Below are positions 61,372 through 64,000 of a stretch of DNA of 64,000 nt, one piece after another (the stretch's first letter is position 1; each line of letters starts with the position of its first letter). The notes beneath the pieces are model-generated. The model was not told where the DNA came from and searched no databases. It saw nothing but the letters and a program-made list of their open reading frames with translations. Origin of the DNA: DASXTW01 sp036505215 (GTDB lineage Bacteria > Actinomycetota > UBA4738); assembly GCA_036505215.1 (NCBI GenBank), contig DASXTW010000114.1, forward strand, positions 1 to 64,000, written 5' to 3'. The translations under genes and the position numbers were made by a program.

Positions 61372-62784
61372 TCAGGGCGCCATCAGGCCTTCCCGCATCC
61401 AGCTTCGGAGGATGGCCAGCCGCTCCTTCGGCCAGCCATCCTCGAACGGGACGTCTCCGGTCTCGATCCGCTTCAGGATATCGGCGACGTTCTCCTTGAA
61501 GCTGTCGTAGTCCCACAGGTCGAATGCCCACTTCATCTGCATCCGCTGCTCCTCGCGGAACATCGGCTTGATGTCACGCTCGAAGCTCAGCCCGTTCCTG
61601 GAGCCGGTCAGCGGGAGCCCGGCCTGCTGCAACATCAGCGTGAGGTCATGGGGCTCGGAGGCGGCCTCCATCGCATCCTGGACGGAGACATCGCCCAACG
61701 TGACCAGCTCGAGGAGAGACTGGTCAAACGTCCGCATCCCGTAGTGGGCGCCCTTCGCGATGACTTCCTCGATCTCCGCCGTGATGTCGGGATTGGTGAT
61801 CCGCTCGGCGATCCGACCGGTGTTGACGAGCACCTCCAGACCAACCACTCGGTCTCCAGATGTACCGGGCACCAGGCGCTGGCAGATGATCCCCCGGAGC
61901 GCGCCGGCCAGGGTCAGCCGGATCTGTTGCTGCTGGAACGGCGGGAAGAAATCGAGGAGACGGTTCACGGTCTCCTTGGCGTTGACCGTGTGGAGCGTCG
62001 AGAGCACCAGGTGCCCGGTTTCGGCAGCTTGCAGGGCGGCCTGGACGGTTTCGGCATCTCGCATCTCCCCGATCAGGATCACGTCGGGGTCCTGGCGAAG
62101 GGAGGCGCGCAGCGCGCTGAAGAAGGTCTTGGAATCCTGGCCCACCTCCCTCTGATTTATCCACGCCATCTTGTCGCCGTGCAGCACTTCGATGGGATCC
62201 TCGATGGTCACGATGTGCACCGGGCGAGTTCGGTTGATGTGCTCGATCATCGAGGCGAGGGTCGTGGTCTTGCCGGACCCTGTCGGCCCGGTGACCAGGA
62301 TGAGGCCGCGCACTTCGTCGGCGAGCGTCTGTACGACGGGGGGGAGCCGCAACTCTTCGAAGCCGGGGCCTCCCATCCGCAGCTTCCGAAACACCATGCT
62401 CACCGATCCTCGCTGGCGGAACACGTTGGCCCGGAAGCGACCGACCCCAGGAACCGAGTGCGCGAAGTCCACCTCGCCCTCGTCGTCGAAGCGAGAGCGC
62501 CGATTGGCGGGGATGATGGCGCCCGCCAACTCCTCGACATCCTGCGAGCTGATCGGGGGGTGCTCCAGCCTTCGGACCAATCCACCCTCCCGCACCGCCG
62601 GCGGGGAGTTCGACTTGATGTGCAGGTCGGAGCCCTCGCTTCCCGCGAGGACGCGAAGCCAGTCGACGAGCTCCACCACCGTGCCGCTGGATGAGCTCGG
62701 CGAGGTGGGCATTCCAGGGGAGGTGGGCGATACGGGAGAATTGGGCGCGCTGGACGAGCCGGGCAGGCCAGGCGCGTCGGTCAT
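61372..62784 (-). CDS. PilT-like ATPase with an extra C-terminal module
   Basis: 470 residues. After a Pro/Ser-rich leader of about 35 residues comes a PilT core: SDLHIKSNSPP, RFRANVFRQRGS, Walker A GPTGSGKTTT, VTIEDPIEVLHG, DVILIGEMRDAET and LVLSTLHTVNA. The core ends near 400. Residues 404-470 add a module, DIKPMFREEQRMQMKWAFDL to FEDGWPKERLAILRSWM, that is absent from PilT. It overlaps the response regulator by 4 nt. This is a second, divergent PilT; the first is at 7444-8550. Confidence 0.88.
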   Translation of the reverse strand: MTDAPGLPGSSSAPNSPVSPTSPGMPTSPSSSSGTVVELVDWLRVLAGSEGSDLHIKSNSPPAVREGGLVRRLEHPPISSQDVEELAGAIIPANRRSRFDDEGEVDFAHSVPGVGRFRANVFRQRGSVSMVFRKLRMGGPGFEELRLPPVVQTLADEVRGLILVTGPTGSGKTTTLASMIEHINRTRPVHIVTIEDPIEVLHGDKMAWINQREVGQDSKTFFSALRASLRQDPDVILIGEMRDAETVQAALQAAETGHLVLSTLHTVNAKETVNRLLDFFPPFQQQQIRLTLAGALRGIICQRLVPGTSGDRVVGLEVLVNTGRIAERITNPDITAEIEEVIAKGAHYGMRTFDQSLLELVTLGDVSVQDAMEAASEPHDLTLMLQQAGLPLTGSRNGLSFERDIKPMFREEQRMQMKWAFDLWDYDSFKENVADILKRIETGDVPFEDGWPKERLAILRSWMREGLMAP

Positions 62785-63404
62785 TCGGTCGCCCCTAACT
62801 CGGCGGCAGCGCCGTCGCCGCCCTCTGAACCATCCTCACCGAGCGCGCTCGCGGCGGTGCGATGAACGTCGGCCAGATGCGCCAGCAGCGTCCGCCGTTG
62901 TTCCGAGGTCCTTCGCAATGTCTCCAGGCTCCGCTCCAGCTCGATCGTTCGCTCGCGCACCTTTTCCTCCAGCGATTCGTTCTGAGAGATGAGCTCCAGG
63001 TGCAGCCGCCGGGTCTCCAGCAGATTCCTGATTCGCAGGAGGGCTTCGTCCTGGTCGAACGGCTTCAGCAGGAAGTCCCGAGCGCCCATCGCCAGAGCGC
63101 GTCGCCTCGCCTCCGGTGTGCTGTCGGCGGTGAGGACCAGGATGGGCAGATACGTCCCGTCGGGGATGTGCCTGCTCAGCTCCTCCATCACCTCGAACCC
63201 ATCCATGTGAGGCATCATCAGGTCCAGGATGATGATGTCCGGCTTGAACTCGCCGTGAAGAGCCCGGACTCGGGTCGGGTCCGTGGTGCTAGCGATGTGC
63301 TCGTAGCCCGCCCGCTGGAGGATGCGCTCGAGGAGCATCACGTTCGTCTCCTCATCGTCCACGATGAGGACATTCGCCTTGATCAGATCGTCACTGGTGC
63401 GCAC
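62781..63404 (-). CDS. Response regulator with coiled-coil output
   Basis: 207 residues. Receiver: VLIVDDEETNVMLLERIL, IIILDLMMPHMDGFEV with the phospho-acceptor Asp, LTADSTPE and FLLKPFDQDE. A coiled coil (LISQNESLEEKVRERTIELE) and a tail with no known output domain follow. GTG at 63404 has AAGGGG upstream; 63431 is the alternative. It overlaps the PilT-like gene by 4 nt and the hybrid kinase by 14 nt, so all three act together. Confidence 0.9.
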   Translation of the reverse strand: MRTSDDLIKANVLIVDDEETNVMLLERILQRAGYEHIASTTDPTRVRALHGEFKPDIIILDLMMPHMDGFEVMEELSRHIPDGTYLPILVLTADSTPEARRRALAMGARDFLLKPFDQDEALLRIRNLLETRRLHLELISQNESLEEKVRERTIELERSLETLRRTSEQRRTLLAHLADVHRTAASALGEDGSEGGDGAAAELGATE

Positions 63405-64000
63405 GGTCGAGTCCCCTTTCCTCGAGGGCATCGGCGACGACTTTCACGAATTCCGCCACGCCGAGCGGCTTGGTGACGTAGGCTCGGGCTCCGGCATCGA
63501 GCAGCCTGCGGACCTGTTCCTTGGTGGCATCGGCGCTGATCACGATGACCGGAATGTCCAACATCGCCGGGTCCGCCCGCAGGATTCGGAGGACCTCGAA
63601 TCCAGAGAGGTCGGGGAGGTTGAGATCGAGGAGGATGACGTCGGGGTTGTGCTGTCGGGCGAGCTCCAGCCCCAACCTCCCCTGGGGGGCGGAGATCAGG
63701 TTCACTCCCGGGAAGCCGCCCAGCACGCGCTCGACCAACTTGAGGTTCGCCGGATTGTCCTCGATCTGAAGGATGGTGTAGGTACCCCCCGGGGTCGAGG
63801 GCAGGACGCCCTCTTCTGTACGGCCTCCCTCGAATCGGCTCTCGGGGCTCTCCGCCAGAGGAAACTCCACAGAGAACGTGCTGCCCTCTCCAAGTACGCT
63901 CTTCACGGCCATGGTCCCTCCCATCGCCTCGACGAGGCGCTTGGAGAGGGCCAGGCCCAGACCGGTGCCTTCCACGCCCGTCGGCTCCACATCCAGGCGG
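63391..64000 (-). CDS. Hybrid histidine kinase, C-terminal part (partial)
   Basis: The gene continues past the right edge of the window. What is visible starts inside the kinase ATPase domain (GVEGTGLGLALSKRLVEAMG, then GEGSTFSVEFPL, the G2 and end boxes) and ends with a receiver domain (ILQIEDNPANLKLVERVL, ILLDLNLPDLSGFEV, VISADATKEQ, YVTKPLG). The dimerisation and sensor parts are not seen. It is the first known gene of the kinase-regulator-PilT operon and would phosphorylate the adjacent response regulator. Confidence 0.92.
   Translation of the reverse strand, partial: RLDVEPTGVEGTGLGLALSKRLVEAMGGTMAVKSVLGEGSTFSVEFPLAESPESRFEGGRTEEGVLPSTPGGTYTILQIEDNPANLKLVERVLGGFPGVNLISAPQGRLGLELARQHNPDVILLDLNLPDLSGFEVLRILRADPAMLDIPVIVISADATKEQVRRLLDAGARAYVTKPLGVAEFVKVVADALEERGLDRAHQ

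Overview
This 64 kb window is high-GC DNA that reads as a chromosome segment of an actinomycete-type bacterium (phylum Actinomycetota), probably from a lineage without a close model species. The evidence is gene order: infA-rpmJ-rpsM-rpsK-rpoA-rplQ-truA, rplM-rpsI-glmM-glmS-acpS-nnr-alr, tsaE-tsaB-rimI-tsaD, groS-groL, GuaB3 with guaA, and sucC-sucD close to purN-purH. This matches my memory of the Mycobacterium tuberculosis layout in two of its regions. Other pointers are a 13E12/DUF222-type gene with a mycobacterial-style LexA box, many GTG and TTG starts, and several promoters whose -10 box sits just upstream of the start codon, as in leaderless transcripts. No rRNA, tRNA or CRISPR array was seen.

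Layout. 1-1.5 kb: two beta-propeller proteins. 1.5-12.4 kb: central metabolism (acyl-CoA synthetase, two paralogous isocitrate dehydrogenases, malate dehydrogenase, citrate synthase, a CBS-domain protein) with an ABC-F protein, a PilT ATPase and a rearranged SOS-controlled DUF222/HNH gene between them. 12.4-15.7 kb: a small accessory patch with a long inverted repeat, a truncated HAD hydrolase, a collapsed IS630 transposase, and a two-gene unit of a TIR-like/nucleoside-deoxyribosyltransferase-fold protein plus a short-chain dehydrogenase. 15.8-34.5 kb: one-carbon and purine genes (metF, folD, purH, purN, guaA, GuaB3), membrane proteins of unknown role, sucCD with a B12-binding protein, PcrA helicase, and a phosphodiesterase-cysC pair. 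35-38.6 kb: groES-groEL under a CIRCE operator, then a secreted propeller. 38.7-48.2 kb: one long minus-strand run for t6A tRNA modification, DNA repair, D-alanine synthesis, NAD(P)HX repair and acyl-carrier-protein activation. 48-57.5 kb: amino-sugar synthesis (glmS, glmM) and ribosomal proteins. 57.6-64 kb: signalling (GGDEF/EAL, response regulators, a hybrid kinase) around a second PilT ATPase.

How the genes fit together. The carbon genes cover citrate synthase, isocitrate dehydrogenase, succinyl-CoA synthetase and malate dehydrogenase, with a B12 subunit able to feed succinyl-CoA. folD and metF set one-carbon flow that also supplies purN and purH. glmS and glmM lead to UDP-GlcNAc for the cell wall, alongside alr. 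The terminal signalling block suggests cyclic-di-GMP control of type IV pili or a related motor.

The least ordinary items are: (1) the DUF222/HNH gene whose segment of about 95 bp is inverted in place and which has a LexA box inside its promoter; (2) the TIR-like protein and dehydrogenase pair beside the IS630 scar; (3) a PilT with an extra C-terminal module translationally coupled to a response regulator; (4) a roughly 120-residue basic tail on ribosomal protein L13 and the absence of rpsD from its usual place; (5) two isocitrate dehydrogenase paralogs with opposite cofactor-determining residues; (6) an epimerase-like protein without its catalytic tyrosine.
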